From Zonotrichia leucophrys gambelii (Eukaryota; Chordata; Aves; Passeriformes; Passerellidae), in the NCBI RefSeq assembly GCF_028769735.1, contig NC_088171.1, positions 135,021,033-135,085,032 of the forward strand: 64,000 nt of DNA, read 5' to 3'. Positions within the stretch are counted from its first letter, which is position 1. Each line of letters starts with the position of its first letter. Below are positions 50,030 to 62,592 of the stretch, in pieces. The notes beneath the pieces are model-generated. The model saw only the letters and a list, made by a program, of their open reading frames with translations. It made no database searches and had not been told where the DNA came from. The position numbers and the translations under genes are program-made.

Positions 50030-52525
50030 ATAGACTTAGAAAAGTGTACCTTTTTTCATAGTATTTTCCTGGTAAAGGACATAAATGTCTAAACAAACAT
50101 TGAAGAATGTACTTACATATGTAAGCTCTGCACCTGAACCAGAGATTAAATGAAACCGATGTTTATTGAAAAATAAAGTATTTGTGTGCATTTTCTGAGT
50201 CTTTATTAAATCTCAGTGCACATTGGAATTTAAGTGTCAGAATTTTAGTAAAAATATCAAGAATTTTTCAGTCTTAACATTTTGAATTCAGATTTAAGCC
50301 ACAGGAATCTCAGTTTATGGCAAGAATTGAAGAATGACATAATTAAAATCTAATTAGCTCCACAAAGGAGGCTGCTATGGAAGAACAAAAGAGACTCCTT
50401 GATGCCAGGGCCAATAAAATACAGATTAGTTTGGAAAGTTTAGGTATTTTTTTTAGCTATTTTGAATTATAAGATATCTTACATATGAAAGATAAACATT
50501 AATTTGTAGAAAACAGTTTGAGCAGAAGGTGAATAACAATGCAATTATAGAGCTACAGGAATCTAAATTCTCTTTATATATTGCTCTAGAAGGTATGCAC
50601 TATTAAATTGTACCAGTTATGTTTAATAGAAGCCCAAAGGTATTACAATCAGAGGGCAACTTAGTCTTGAGAAGAGTGGAAAAAAATTATATGCTTGCTT
50701 TGTGGGGGAGGGCGTTATGGTCTGTGTGTGTCTTTTGCTTGGAGATTTGGAAAGGAGTGTTGCATGAAAGTCAGGATAATTAAATTGATCCAATAAAAGG
50801 CATTTTTGAACAGATTTTGATTCATTAAGCATGTTTTCATTCTGTGTTTATTCATAAGTCCAACATTCACAGTCATCAAAATAGCCTCAAGAAATGTTCA
50901 CTTTTTAATTTTCCATAGTATCTCATGATCAGAAAGGCAGAGCTCCTGCATGGGTAAAGATGATAATGCTGGAGAAATTATCCTATGAAGGAGAAATGTA
51001 TAGGAGGCATACACTGCCTAAGAAGAAGCTATAAATCTCACTAATTATTGCAAGAGGAATAGAGGAGAAATCTGGAGAAAATAGAATTAGGTACTGTCTT
51101 TTCAGCCCGTGCAGCTTCGGGCTTCCAATACCTTTTTTACTGTGTCAGCCACAAAAAAAGTATTATCCTGGACATTTACTAATATTTCAGAAGGTTAAAC
51201 TGAAGAATGATCACACACACCCTATCACTGAATACCAAAACACTTTGGTATAATCTAAAAGCGCCTTCTAAAATATACAAGTATATCTCAAGAATGTACC
51301 AATAGCTCTGTGACTCATGTTGCATTTTGACAGAATAAATATTCTACAGATACTCTTAAGAATAGTTATTAAAATTTTGAAAGCAAGTGAACTTAAGCAA
51401 GCATGTTACTATGCTAATTCTCTTAGTAAAGTAACTCCCTGAAAGATAGCCTACAGTTTTAAAGTAAGGTCACAAGGAAGACTACATTCATAGGTCCATA
51501 AATAAATTTGTCAGATAATCAAGCTAAATGTTGAGTTTTGTGCTACAAGACAAGGGATCCTGCATACTCCTTTGCCTTTGTAGGTTCAGTTTTCCATCTA
51601 CTCTGCCTCAGGGGCCACCTTTTTACCTTTGGATTAATCAAGCAAATGTAAATGTTGGGGGAAAAAAAGCAACCAACCAAATAAAAAAACCTGCTGCAAA
51701 TCCAAATCCTTCTATGGTTTTTGTTCCACTAATTAATTATAAGAAGTTTCATCACTTGAAAAAAAACTCAAGCCACTATAGATTATGGAAGAATTAGAGA
51801 CTATTCAATTTGAAACATAGGTAGAATATATTCTTAGAAAACACACCTTCACCTTCTAGTTGACTTTAGCAATCAGTTGACAGTAGTACTAATTTGATTT
51901 AAAAACATGATACTCTAATGAATGCATTTTCTCTGCAAGTTTTGGGTTTGACTTTAAACACGTTCTCAGAATTTCCCAATATGATCTGGTCTTCTGACTG
52001 ATAAACCAAGGGAAATGACAGCACCAAATTCATTACTTCTCAGAGTGGCATGTGTTCTGAAAATATAAGCTGCCTTTTATATTTTATCAAAGCAAAGTCT
52101 ATGTAAAAACAATCAAAGTTCTCCCAGGTTTAGATCATATTGGATTCAAATCTCACAAGGGTGTACATTAGCATTAGAGTGACATATGGAATAGTATCAG
52201 CAACTGGAGAATTTCAGAAGGACAAAAACTGTGGAAAAGTGTCCCTTGGATAATAGAAATAGAGATGACATTCTCATTATAAGCTGAAACAAGCTGAACA
52301 GCTGTCCACCCCTGAGAACAAACTTTGAGAGTCAGAGAAACCAGGACACAGTTTAAAGAACATGTATTTCATGAGTCAAAAAAATGGTATGTCAGCTACA
52401 GATAAATAGAAAATTTATCAGAAACAAAATTACAACAAAAGAAAAATCCTCAATACTGCAAGAAACACCTAAGTCATGACTTTATTTATTTATCTTTAAC
52501 TATTTTATTTTTTTCAAGTGTTTCA
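50030..52525. other. Unique AT-rich non-coding stretch
   Basis: Nothing recognisable beyond ordinary AT-rich sequence and chance short open frames. Confidence 0.5.
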
Positions 52526-52553
52526 GGTTATTTACAAGCCTTTGTAAATAACC
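52526..52553. repeat. Perfect 12-bp inverted repeat (hairpin)
   Basis: GGTTATTTACAA at 52526-52537 and TTGTAAATAACC at 52542-52553 are exact reverse complements, separated by the four bases GCCT. As RNA this forms a 12-bp stem with a tetraloop. No flanking transposon or gene explains it. Confidence 0.9.
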
Positions 52554-52787
52554 AAGGTCCTGAGAAGAATATCTTTAAAATATAAAAATTGAGAGAGCTT
52601 GCTTAAAAAGTATCTGTTTATTTGGTAAGATAAAAATTAAACCTATATTTAATTCTTTCTATGTCAGATGAAGACTTGTCCCATAGCACAAAATTTAGTA
52701 CAAATTTACCTGCTTTCAGGTCAGAGAGCAAGAATGAACAAAATTACTTTTGCTGTGCTGAAAAAAAGTTGTGTAAGTATTATCATT

Positions 52788-52828
52788 TATATATATATTT
52801 ATATTTTCATATATATAAATATATATAT
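52788..52828. repeat. AT-rich palindrome / (AT)n tract
   Basis: Two AT-only arms containing ATATATATTTATA and its complement TATAAATATATAT flank a TTTTC centre. The tract could extrude as a cruciform and is a likely site of length variation. Confidence 0.8.
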
Positions 52829-53074
52829 GAGACTTTTATGTGACACATTAGACATACGACATGACTTTGGTACTATTCATTCATGAGAAGACACTAGTAG
52901 CCAAGGGAGCTGTCCAGATACACCTTGGGGTCAATTAAAATGTCTAAATAGCATTATTATATCCCTCTTCTACTGGACAGACTTTCTGTGACAAACAGGT
53001 ATCAGAATTAATTTTTTTAAGGAGCTTCCAAGAGAAGCTGTTGTTTTTACAACAATGTACTCTGAAAGTGTGCA

Positions 53075-53130
53075 AGCAAGATGATCTTCACGGTCCCTTC
53101 TAACCCAAACAATTCTATGGTTTTATGATT
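53075..53130 (+). mobile_element. CR1 3' tail remnant, plus strand
   Basis: GATGATCTTCACGGTCCCTT, CTAACCCAAACAATTCTATGG and TTTTATGATT match the last 50 or so bases of CR1, including a decayed ATTCTATGATT tail. Nothing further upstream is recognisable. Confidence 0.75.
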
Positions 53131-53932
53131 TTTTCCCCCCTGTCCTAGTGGCACATACCCCATCAAATTCAACAGAGGCTAATAGCTATCTAAAGAGCTA
53201 AAACTCTTAGTTTCACAGCTAAAATTCTAGATTTCTGATAGAAAACATAAGGTTCATCAGGTTTCTCAGGGGGAGTTTCTCACCCAACAGCTCCTTTCTG
53301 GACACCAGCAAGGTGGTGATCCCCGGGGTCAGCCTTTGCACAGCGGTTTCTCATTGCTGAATTTGCTTAGTGCCTTACAGCTTAAAGCTACTTCTCACCT
53401 GTGTCTTTCATGATACAAAATGAGATCTTTGAGGCAATATTGGGATAGGAGCTGTTTTATACCTCCTTGCTGAAAATGGGGGACTAATCTAGAAGACAAA
53501 TTTGAGATTTACATAGTTAGGTACAACTAGTAAGAGCTTGATAGACTCTATAGCTTTCAAAAACTATCTTAGACTCCAGTTCATGCTTGCTTTTTGCTCA
53601 TTAACTGAAAAAACAAACTTCTCATGGAATATCTTGTAATCTGTGTATTTCAATCAGATACTTCAAAGTATAACCTTGTCTCTTTATGCGAAGAAAAAGT
53701 ATTATGAAACAACAGAATTTTTTTATGCAGACCTTTTAGATTGTCTGCAGGAATTAACAGAGAAGTTCAATACAAAACATAATTATGCACATCTTGAACA
53801 TCCTGATCATGGAAAATGTCAAACTCCTATGCAGTTAAGAGGAAACAGACCAATTACTTATCTGCTCACCCATCTATAAACACTGAATTTTCTTCATTAA
53901 AAGCAAGCAAACATAACTGGAATGAAGATGTG
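53131..53932. other. Unique spacer between two CR1 pieces
   Basis: No recognisable feature; includes a slightly GC-richer segment near 53270-53350 without an identifiable element. Confidence 0.5.
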
Positions 53933-54150
53933 TCAGGAGTTTTAGGGTAGAAATTAAGACAATATTGGGCAGTAGAACAGGCTCCTTAGGGAAGTGGTCA
54001 CAACACCAAGTCTGGCAGAGTTGAAGTGTTTGGATAACACTCTCAGGTATGTGGTGAGATTCTTGGGGATGATGTTGTGCAGGGCCAGGAGCTGGACTTT
54101 GATGGTCCCTGTGAGTCCCTTCCAACTCCAGTATTCTATGATTCTATGAT
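53933..54150 (+). mobile_element. CR1 LINE 3' end with intact tail, plus strand
   Basis: Landmarks are GAACAGGCTCCTTAGGGAAG, GTGGTCACAACACCAAGTCT, GATTCTTGGGGATGATGTTG, CAGGGCCAGGAGCTGGACTT, GAGTCCCTTCCAACTCCAG, and the tail ATTCTATGATTCTATGAT ending at 54150. The tail repeat is complete, and this is the best-preserved CR1 3' end in the window. 5' truncated; no ORF. Confidence 0.93.
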
Positions 54151-57100
54151 GCTTAATCCATATCAAACTTTGCTTTAATTCTCTATGGACACAAAAAGAT
54201 TACTGCTTAAATACATTGCACTTTTGCTCATAATCTTTTTAAAGGGATAATTTCTTAGGGTTTCAAATTCCAGGTTTTTATTGGACTAATTAGATCCAGT
54301 TGGAAAAAGTTCCCTTCTCATAATGATACTCTGGTCCAGTGAATAAAAAATGAAAAGTAAAATTTGATCTTGAGGAGATAGAAAACTTGACAAACATGTT
54401 TTTGTAGAAAAATAGAATTCATCTTTTAAAATTGGTTGCGACTCTGCTGTGTATAGCGGTAGAGATCAAGAGGGCATTTACAAATTATGGAAAGCAGAAT
54501 GCCAGTGGATAGTGAATTTTTATAGATGTGCTTGACTAGAAAGAAAGATGAATTTATAATTCATAATTTATAAGAAGGATACTTTTCCTGGATTTATTCT
54601 TCAAAGATAGCTGTGGGGTATAACATACAGGAATAGTTTTCAGTGGAGCAGTGAAGCTGTCTAAGCATCATTTTAAGAGCAAAACTGAAATGTTTCATAG
54701 CAAAAGACTCTAAATGTTTTATGCTCCTTTAGAAGCTTTTCCAACATTATAAAAAAATGTATAGACATTTTTCTATCAGAAAAAGTACTAAAGCATAAAG
54801 TCTCATTCAAAAGATTTCTGAAGGTGCTTCATTTAAAGTCTAATCATTTAGTCTAAATAGAAAAGCTATTTAAAAAAATGTAAAGAAAATCTGGGTTACC
54901 TTTTAGTCTTACTACTTTGTAATAGAATGAACAGTCAAATGTCATGTAGATGAAGATATGTTGAAAAATACATTTCTTCATGAAAAAGCTCTTTAATGAA
55001 TATAATATTTTATGCATATGGTAATCCTGTAGTTTAAGCACAGTAACAAATACTTGGGGCACAAAATTTTATTTCACATTTGAAAATTTTAGTTATTTTA
55101 ATTTATAAATTATTCATTGTGAATATTTTACTGCTTCATTAAGCTAGTGGAATTTGGAAAGCATATTTTTTTCATCATAAAACTTTCTACCACATACTCA
55201 GTACCACCTTAAATAACTTTATGTTAGATTCCATTATTTTTTAAGTCATGGCCAGACCTTGCTTCAGTGTCTCCAAACTGATAATGAAACTACTCTCCAT
55301 TGCTTTTATGTTGTTTTGATTTTTAAGTCAGAGTACAGAGTGATAATGTGGAAAAAATAATCTAAAAATGTAGGGGCAAAAAAGGTAGAGAGTTTAAATT
55401 ATCTAGCAGATGTAGTGAATGTACATAAGAAATAATATATCCTTTCTTGCTCTGGATTCCATGAAATGTTATTATCCAGCTGTGGTACTCTATTCTCAGA
55501 AAATCTTAGAAATTTTCACTGGACCTGAGACTATGAGAGTTATACTCACATGAACCAGGGCCAGACTTTCATTAAAAGTTAAGCTTATTCAGTATTACTT
55601 ACCTGTGAAGAGCTGTGGAGGTGACAATTTTAAATACACACACACACTTTTTTTTGTTTTTCTCAATATTATAATATGTCACTAATAAAATGCAATGATT
55701 CTTGACAACTAAAAATACTTAGAGGCTGACATCAAGCAGGGAAGCAGCATTAGTTTTGAAATTTCATTATACAGGACTTTGCTAGACTCTCTACATTCAA
55801 ATCCTATATCCAATGGGAAGTTCATTTTGATATTTCCAGGACAGAATTTTAAAAATAATTTTGAAGCAGTTGTAATTTCCTTCAGAAGCACAATAAAAAT
55901 GAAACAAAAATGCCCTGAGTACCAAAGATCCCTATCTGGCTATTTCTAACCTTGTGCATAGATAAATTTCCTTGAAAATCAGAGCAGCAGAAGGAGAATT
56001 CAAACGCCCATCAAAGGGCATTTGGGATAGATTGTCTGCTTTTACTGAATAATATACCCCATTGCTTTATATGAGATCCTCCTATTACATTTCAATTGTC
56101 ACCAGCCAAAAAAATAAATATAATGTGGGGCTTGTGTAATTACCTTGATTTTATCCGATTTCTATTATTGGACATTTTTATGGTCTCAAAGAATTCCTGT
56201 TCACTTATTGGTTTTCATCATTAGGAACAAAATAGCAATGAGGGCTCTGTTGCATTTTGGGGTATTTTTTCCCTTTTTTTATGTGCAACGAATACATTTC
56301 CACAAATAAGTATCTCAAAAGCACCATTCACAATTGGCTTTCAGCATGAAACAGCACAACACACAAAACATGTTGGAACATTAGTCTGGTTTCACACAGT
56401 GCTTTTCAAATACTGTGATAAGAGTACTTTTCCTAACCAAAGACTGAATGATAGAAGCATATTGACTTGAAGGAAAGATCTGCCTTTTTTGTTATTCCAT
56501 GTGTCATTACAAGCTTTAGACATTAGAACAAGTTTTATATAAATGATGCACTCTGCAAGAACTGCCTTTACTCTAAGAAAAATATGAGAAGTCAGATAAG
56601 ATAGCTAGGCAAAAAGCAGTCTAATTTAAAATCTGTCAGAAATAAAGAGTCTCCTGGTGAGATACTCTGTGGCAAGGTCTTAGACATGCAATCACATCCA
56701 AACGACAACTTCTGTATGCAAGTAACAGCTTCAACTCAATTGCTTTTATAGCACCTTATTTACACCAGAATTGAATTATATCTACTAAAGAGGAAACTTT
56801 ATCACTGTCTGTGGCTGAAGAAGCAAGTGCTGCTGAGATGTACAGAGACTTAACCAAGACAGTAACCAGAACAATTTACCTTAGTGTTCACCTGGCAAAG
56901 GCTGCAGAATACCATAATCAAAACCAACAGGATTACACCAGCAATCAGAACTACAGAGTTAGATTCTCTGCTATGCTATACCCAGCAGATTTGTTCATCT
57001 ATATCTACATGGGGAATTTTAAATAAGATTTGAATGGTGGCATTATATTTTGGGGTGTAAGCATAAGAAGCATATTACCTGTAGAAATGGTATTCCCTTT

Positions 57101-60100
57101 TTTACAGCCTTCCTGAATGACAAATCTGGTCTCCTGATTGAACATTTTCCATCACAAAGTCCAGTTCCCTGTTAGTGGTAGGCTTCTATCACTCTCTCAC
57201 TCCTGTGCAGCACCATCTGTAAAGCAGCTCATCTCTTTTCTCCAGTGCTGTGATCAAATACAGTTCCAGAACCTCCCTGCCATTGCAAATACAAACTTTT
57301 TTGTGGCCAGTCTACACCTAACACAAAGTAAGGTAATGCGAAAAAGCAAAGACCATCATGATGATTATTATTGTTATACTTAACAAATATTTATTATAAA
57401 CAAAAAATATTTTTGAAGCAATCACACAAAAGTCCAAGTTTTATTTCTTACATAACCTCCAAAATATTTGAGGTTCATTAATGGCTGGTAAAAGTCCTTC
57501 TGCTCTTTCATGTTGGTATGTTATCAAGTGGATACCAGAGCCCAGAAGCTTCCTCTTCTATTCTGTTGAAGAACAGAAGTATTTTTCCTCTGTCGTGAAG
57601 AAAGGCAATCATTTCAATGATAGACTAGAGAACACAGGCTGAAACAGCAGCAAAGATAAGGTGAGCTCTCCAGTATTCACAGCCATTCCTGTTTGACTGT
57701 AAGCTCTGAAAACCCCCACCAGAGTGCAAAGTCCTCATAATCTCTAACCTATGGGAAGTACTAGGGTGCTGGAGAAGGACACCTTGTTCTTTCAAAATCA
57801 CCAGAATTCTCTCACAAAATCTTAGTGTACCTTTAATCATAAAACTTGTCCTACCTCAAATTTCTCATCCATCATCAGATTTCTCATCTAATTTTCTGCT
57901 GAACTCAGAAATGGTATGAACATTATTTGTATAGATTCCCAGTAAGAACAGTTGCCTGAGACCTGAGAATTTTTCTTACACAAAGAGCAACACCTCAAAG
58001 TATAACACTATATTTTAAAACTGAACAAAGCCTATAAGTACAGGAAAATTCAAATCTTCTTCACTTGTGAAGACAAAACAGAAGTTTTAATGACTTTCCA
58101 TGCTGATCTTATCTTTCAAGCAAGATAAAGTTTTATATATAAAATGAAAATTATGATTCACAACAATTTAATTCATACACTTAGGCTGGTATGTGTTCAA
58201 AGTCATCTGACCTGTTTTAGGAGTTGAAATGGCCTGTAAATACACTTTTTTTTTCTTTCTTTTTATTTCCACCAGAAGGAGCTGATACAGGAATCTAAGA
58301 CTTAGACATTCAGGTTTTAGATGTCTAAGCTCTAAGATATAACTCATGGTCAAGAAGCTGTCATTCAGAGGAAGAGAATGGTAGAATTCAGCTTATCCTT
58401 ATCCATTTACCTTCTTCTCAGGTGCCACTCTGAAGCTAACAGTAAAAGTGCCTCAAATGTTACACATTTGAAGCCAACTATCAAAAAGACATATAACTGA
58501 AGGCTTGTGAAAACAATCAAATCCACCATAAAACCAGATTTATTTCTTCCTTCAGTTGATTTATTTCTTACTTCAGTTAATTCTGTGCAACTCCAACTGC
58601 AATTCTGCTGTCCCCAAGACCTTTTACAGATCTGAGGACTTAAGTTCAGATGTTTCTCCCAAATTTCACCAGTATACAAGTGACAAAAATCCATGTTAAT
58701 CCTGGGCCTGAAATTCAAGTATCTGGAGACCACAGAATTCTGTGCTAAGTTTTGCAGCAATCCCACATTTTCAACACTGTCAAGGTTGGGAGAGTGGGGA
58801 AAACAAGACCCTACTGTCTTTAATATTGTGATTCTGTCCTCAAACCTAATAGCATTGGTACTGTCATTCTCTTATTTTAAGACAGAGAATAAGCCATAAA
58901 CCAGGATCATGGCACTGGAAATTGGAGTCAAAGGAGACCACAGATCTTAAGATCTCCTTCTTTCCTGTTCTGGACAAGAATGTGCTATGTCCCTGTACTC
59001 TCCCCACAGAAATTACAGAATTTATTCCAGCAGAGCAAAGGAAAACAAGGAAGGAGAAGTCTAACCCCACTGTAATGAGAAAACACCTTTTTACATTTTT
59101 TTTTACTAAATTTCTAAGACAATCTAGATCCCAGCATCCAAATCCAAGAAATTCCATAGATGTTGAGAAGGATCAAGCAACATGTATAGCCATGTAATAT
59201 TCCCAGTGCACTTTGAATTAATTATAAACCCAGCAGGAACTCATAAAGCACTGCACAGAACAGCAACAACAATTATTCTTAACTGTAGGCCCAGCTGGCT
59301 CCCAATCTTAAACCAGCATGAGTTTTGCTAATAACCATGGCAATACCAGAAAAAGAAATACCTTTGCTTAACACAATCATTATTTACTTGCATCCACCCC
59401 ACTGATGTAATTTAACTTGCACTCCTTATTCTATCTGCTCTCCTCATGTCTCCCAACCAGGGTATCCAGGACATATGACACTAAAGTATACGCTGAGTAA
59501 CTGCATTGTTCCCACACTGCAGAAAATCCACCAGCTAGAGCTGGGAGCACTGAATTGAAAAGTAACATGCAAAAGTCTGTATAGGTCTCTCTTATTTAAT
59601 TAGTTTACCTCACAGACTGCATATAAACTTGTGTATAATGTAAGGAATATCATCAGTCATGACAGCATTGGGAACTATGATTTGTATCAGGAAAGATGAT
59701 CTCATAGCAGGTAACTAGCATTTAATTTTTATAAAATGAATAAAAAATACATTTTGCCATTCATAATCCTAAAGTTTTCAAGGAATGGGAGAAAAAAAAT
59801 ACAAAAATCTGAGTGCAACTGAGTCAGAATATGAAATTTTCATGTCTCCAGGCTGTAAATTCAAGAGAAGGTAATTGCTAGAAATCAAATGGAAAGTAAG
59901 TTGTGACATTCTGTCAAATTCCACCTGCAAATGCAAAATACTGATAAAAATAAACTCAGCTCAACCCTTCTGTGTCCACAATGCATCAAAAATAGAAGAT
60001 TGAGGTTACTTTCTCAATGTAATAAAAATTAATCTCTTTAATAGATTCAAACCAAAAAATGTGTTTTGCAATTCTAACTACAGTATTAATCACACTTCCT

Positions 60101-60806
60101 ACATTCAGGAATGCAGAGTAACATTTTCAAAAGTGTCCGAGATTTTTCACTCACCAGACTTCAAGTTCTCTTAAAAAATTTTGTTTTAGATCAAAGGAGA
60201 TGTGCAGAACAGCAGTTCCCAGCCATCACTGGTCCTTAAGTAATTATTCTGTGAAAGCAGCATTTTTGTAGCAGCTCCACATTGTGTCCTTCCCTGATCA
60301 ATTTTAAGTTTTCAGTTGCTCCTGAATGCGAGCCATATCACAGGATCATAGACAGCATTTCCCTCAATCTATAAAATGGCTTTGAATCTACTTCAAGAGA
60401 AATAAATTAAGTTAGATATACCAGTTTTACTAAAGGCATCTTAGACTACTAGAGCTTTACTTTTAGTGTGTGTATTCATTGTTCACACCCAGTCATCCAA
60501 GGTGATACACAAAGATGGGTTCTAATTCTTCCATGGAACCCCACCAATTTCTGTGCAGCTTTTCTCAAACATCTAGTCGTATGGCTAACACAAACTTACA
60601 GCTCTTTGCACCTCATTCTTTCTGAAACAAAAACAGATAGGAAAGTACAATTTTTCTCTAAATTTCCATTTTATTGGCTCTAATATAGCAACATTTCTCT
60701 TAAGATTCATAGTAGTACAGTCTGTTTGTTTACATGTTTAATATGATGTAATTTTTTAAGATAAACACCAACATGCTTCTCTTCATATAACACTTCTTTA
60801 ACTCAC
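54151..60806. other. Unique AT-rich non-coding stretch
   Basis: No gene or transposon is recognised over 6.6 kb. It contains a 21-bp imperfect tandem duplication at 58539-58580 and poly-T and poly-A runs. The segment 56000-56260 has the look of a conserved element (TAATTACCTTGATTTTATCC and similar motifs, no simple repeats). Several minus-strand frames (55709-55891, 57625-57840, 58407-58766) read as plausible peptides, but I could not connect them by consistent splice phases to the candidate exons further right. Confidence 0.4.
58539..58580. repeat. Tandem duplication, 21-bp unit, two copies
   Basis: TTTATTTCTTCCTTCAGTTG-A is followed directly by TTTATTTCTTACTTCAGTTA-A; the copies differ at two positions. 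Confidence 0.85.
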
Positions 60807-60987
60807 TCTTGATCATCCTTTGTGCTTTTTCTTTAAAGTTTTGCCATAACATATTTAAAAGTTTTTGCATAATTATTTGGCAGAATGTCGTTTTAGTGAC
60901 TTCTGCGATCTGTGCAAGATCTTTGGAAAGTATTATTTGTTCTGGAAAACAGGACATTTTGTGACCCAGAGGAGTGAAGATCTCTAG
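60807..60987 (-). CDS. Candidate coding exon D (unverified, unknown gene)
   Basis: On the minus strand a 181-base segment is open for 60 codons and is followed by a strong donor match, AAGA/GTGAGT (donor bases 60801-60806). The proposed acceptor is TTTTAAACAAG ending at 60988, an AAG site, which is rarer than CAG or TAG. A second possible acceptor further upstream (GTCTGAG, about 61049) keeps the same frame if joined directly to the 61411-61496 exon. The peptide starts LEIFTPLGHKMSC and includes AEVTKTTFCQIIMQKLL; I do not recognise it. It leaves one base of a split codon, and I found no convincing next exon to its left. Chance pseudo-exons of this quality exist in introns, so this is a lead only. 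Confidence 0.2.
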
Positions 60988-61210
60988 CTTGTTTAAAAGT
61001 AAAAGAAGATTTTTTGAGAAAAAAATTGTTACACTTTTTTTCCCACTCAGACAAAAGGGAAAGGGGGCAAACAGAAAGGAGGTTTTTGAGGTTTCCATCA
61101 GATGGTATACCCTTTGCTGCCATTTCTGGTGAGATGGTAGTACACAAATCAGTTCTTCTCAGATAAGTTATGACTCTCCCCTCTCTGAGATTACTGCTGA
61201 GATTACTTAC

Positions 61211-61256
61211 CTGAGATTTACTTTTGTAATCTTTCTGTTGTAAGTATAATGCTTTA
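61211..61256 (-). CDS. Candidate coding exon C (unverified, unknown gene)
   Basis: A 46-base minus-strand segment lies between an acceptor TTCTGTCCAG and an excellent donor CTCAG/GTAAGT (GT at 61209-61210 on the + strand). Taking one base to complete the codon left by the exon at 61411-61496, it encodes SKALYLQQKDYKSKSQ and ends on a codon boundary, which is the phase the 60807-60987 segment needs. A shorter version using CTTACAACAG as acceptor is also possible. The peptide is not recognised. Small size makes chance occurrence quite possible. Confidence 0.2.
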
Positions 61257-61410
61257 CTGGACAGAATATGGGCAGATGTCATTGCATGTATCTCACATGT
61301 TATTTTATGCTTATAATAGGGGAAGAGGAGTTGAGAGGAGGGAGTGGATTAGTTTACTTACTGCACCAACTTTAAATCAATACAAATTTCCAGTGTCAGC
61401 AACACCTTAC

Positions 61411-61496
61411 CTGGCTTCATCAATCACACTGATGGTGTCTAGGAGGAGCTTTTCATACAGAAGTAAGAGCCAGACTGCTCTCAACTCTTGCAAGCT
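61411..61496 (-). CDS. Candidate coding exon B (unverified, unknown gene)
   Basis: On the minus strand an 86-base segment lies between an acceptor TGCTTTCTCAG and a donor GCCAG/GTAAGG (GT at 61409-61410 on +). Only one of its three frames is open; it reads SLQELRAVWLLLLYEKLLLD and continues TISVIDEA, a helix-like, amphipathic peptide. Its G+C is clearly above the flanking sequence, as expected of an exon. It begins on a codon boundary and leaves two bases. I do not recognise the protein. This is the best single coding candidate in the window, but no homologue was checked. Confidence 0.27.
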
Positions 61497-61508
61497 CTGA
61501 GAAAGCAT

Positions 61509-61538
61509 TGTAAAAATTGGGACTGTAAAAATTGGGAC
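61509..61538. repeat. Tandem duplication, 15-bp unit, two exact copies
   Basis: TGTAAAAATTGGGAC occurs twice in direct succession. On the minus strand it lies just upstream of the acceptor of the candidate exon at 61411-61496, in its branch-point and pyrimidine region. Confidence 0.95.
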
Positions 61539-61901
61539 TGAGAAAACACAATGAGCAACTTTTGAGCTTTGTGAGCAACCAGCAAACTCCTGAGTGCAGA
61601 ACTGCAGAACACCAGTTAGAGGAAGTAGACTACCCAGCTAAAATACCTAGAAGGACTTTGGTTTTGTGTGCAAGAAGAGTAAAATCTATTTTCATATACT
61701 TAAAAAAAAAAAAAAAGTAAATGCATTAAAGTGGCTTATATCCAAAACCAGAGAGTTTTTCATTTACAAACCAAGATCAGTGCTGCAGCTGACCTATATT
61801 CCTAAACGGTGATTAGATCAAATGTCAGATTTAAGTGACCTACATTTCCATGGATGATGCAGACAGTCAGAACTGCACGATTGAACAAGGAACATACCCT
61901 G

Positions 61902-61939
61902 ATAATGCTAAATTGATGTGAAATAATGCTAAATTGATG
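61902..61939. repeat. Tandem duplication, 17-bp core at 21-bp spacing
   Basis: ATAATGCTAAATTGATG occurs at 61902-61918 and 61923-61939. Confidence 0.92.
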
Positions 61940-62592
61940 CTGGCAAACATTCACTGCTATTCCATTTCTTTCAGATAGTCCATTAAATCGCTTGTAAATA
62001 GCAAACCACCTACCTTCAGAAGGAAAATAGAGAATTAAAAGTACATTGAAACACTCCAAAATAAGGAAATGATAGAATTAAGATTGCCCATAAAATCTTG
62101 ATAGGCTTCCCTGTGTATGCTGATAAGATCCCTTGGTCCTCAGGACATCTGTCTCATTCATTCCTAAAAGGAGACTACTAATTAATTGAAAGAGCATATA
62201 TACCATGCCTTGTTTTTTCAAAACTGAAATTTTTTTCTAGTTATTTTTAATTTGGTAACTGTAAGGACTTGAAAATCACAGTTGCCTGTCTCATACACTG
62301 TTAAAACCACAGAAGGACTTTGCAGAATGGAGCAGCAGGGTGGCACTGGTTGCAGGCAAGGGTTCCCTCTATGGCAAGCTGGGTGGAACAGCAGCTGCTT
62401 GTACTCATATCACTGGTATCACCCCAAGTTATGAGCCTAATGGCATCCGTGACCACCAAAGCTCCGCTCCCCACACATACTCACTCCAGCTCCCAAATAT
62501 GCCTCCATGGATTTCTGAAACCTGAACTATAAATTAAGCCACCTGACAGGAACATAAGATAGGATAAAGGTGGCACTATTGACCAAACCTTT
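61940..62592. other. Unique spacer, GC content rising towards the right
   Basis: No feature is recognised. The part from about 62320 is less AT-rich and may be older repeat sequence attached to the following LTR, but I could not align it to anything. Confidence 0.4.

Noticed and set aside
60619..60640. A 22-base micro-exon on the minus strand between a fine acceptor and GTAAGT
   Set aside because: The acceptor is good, but the phase does not fit the candidate exon at 60807-60987 and the joined frame meets a stop at once.
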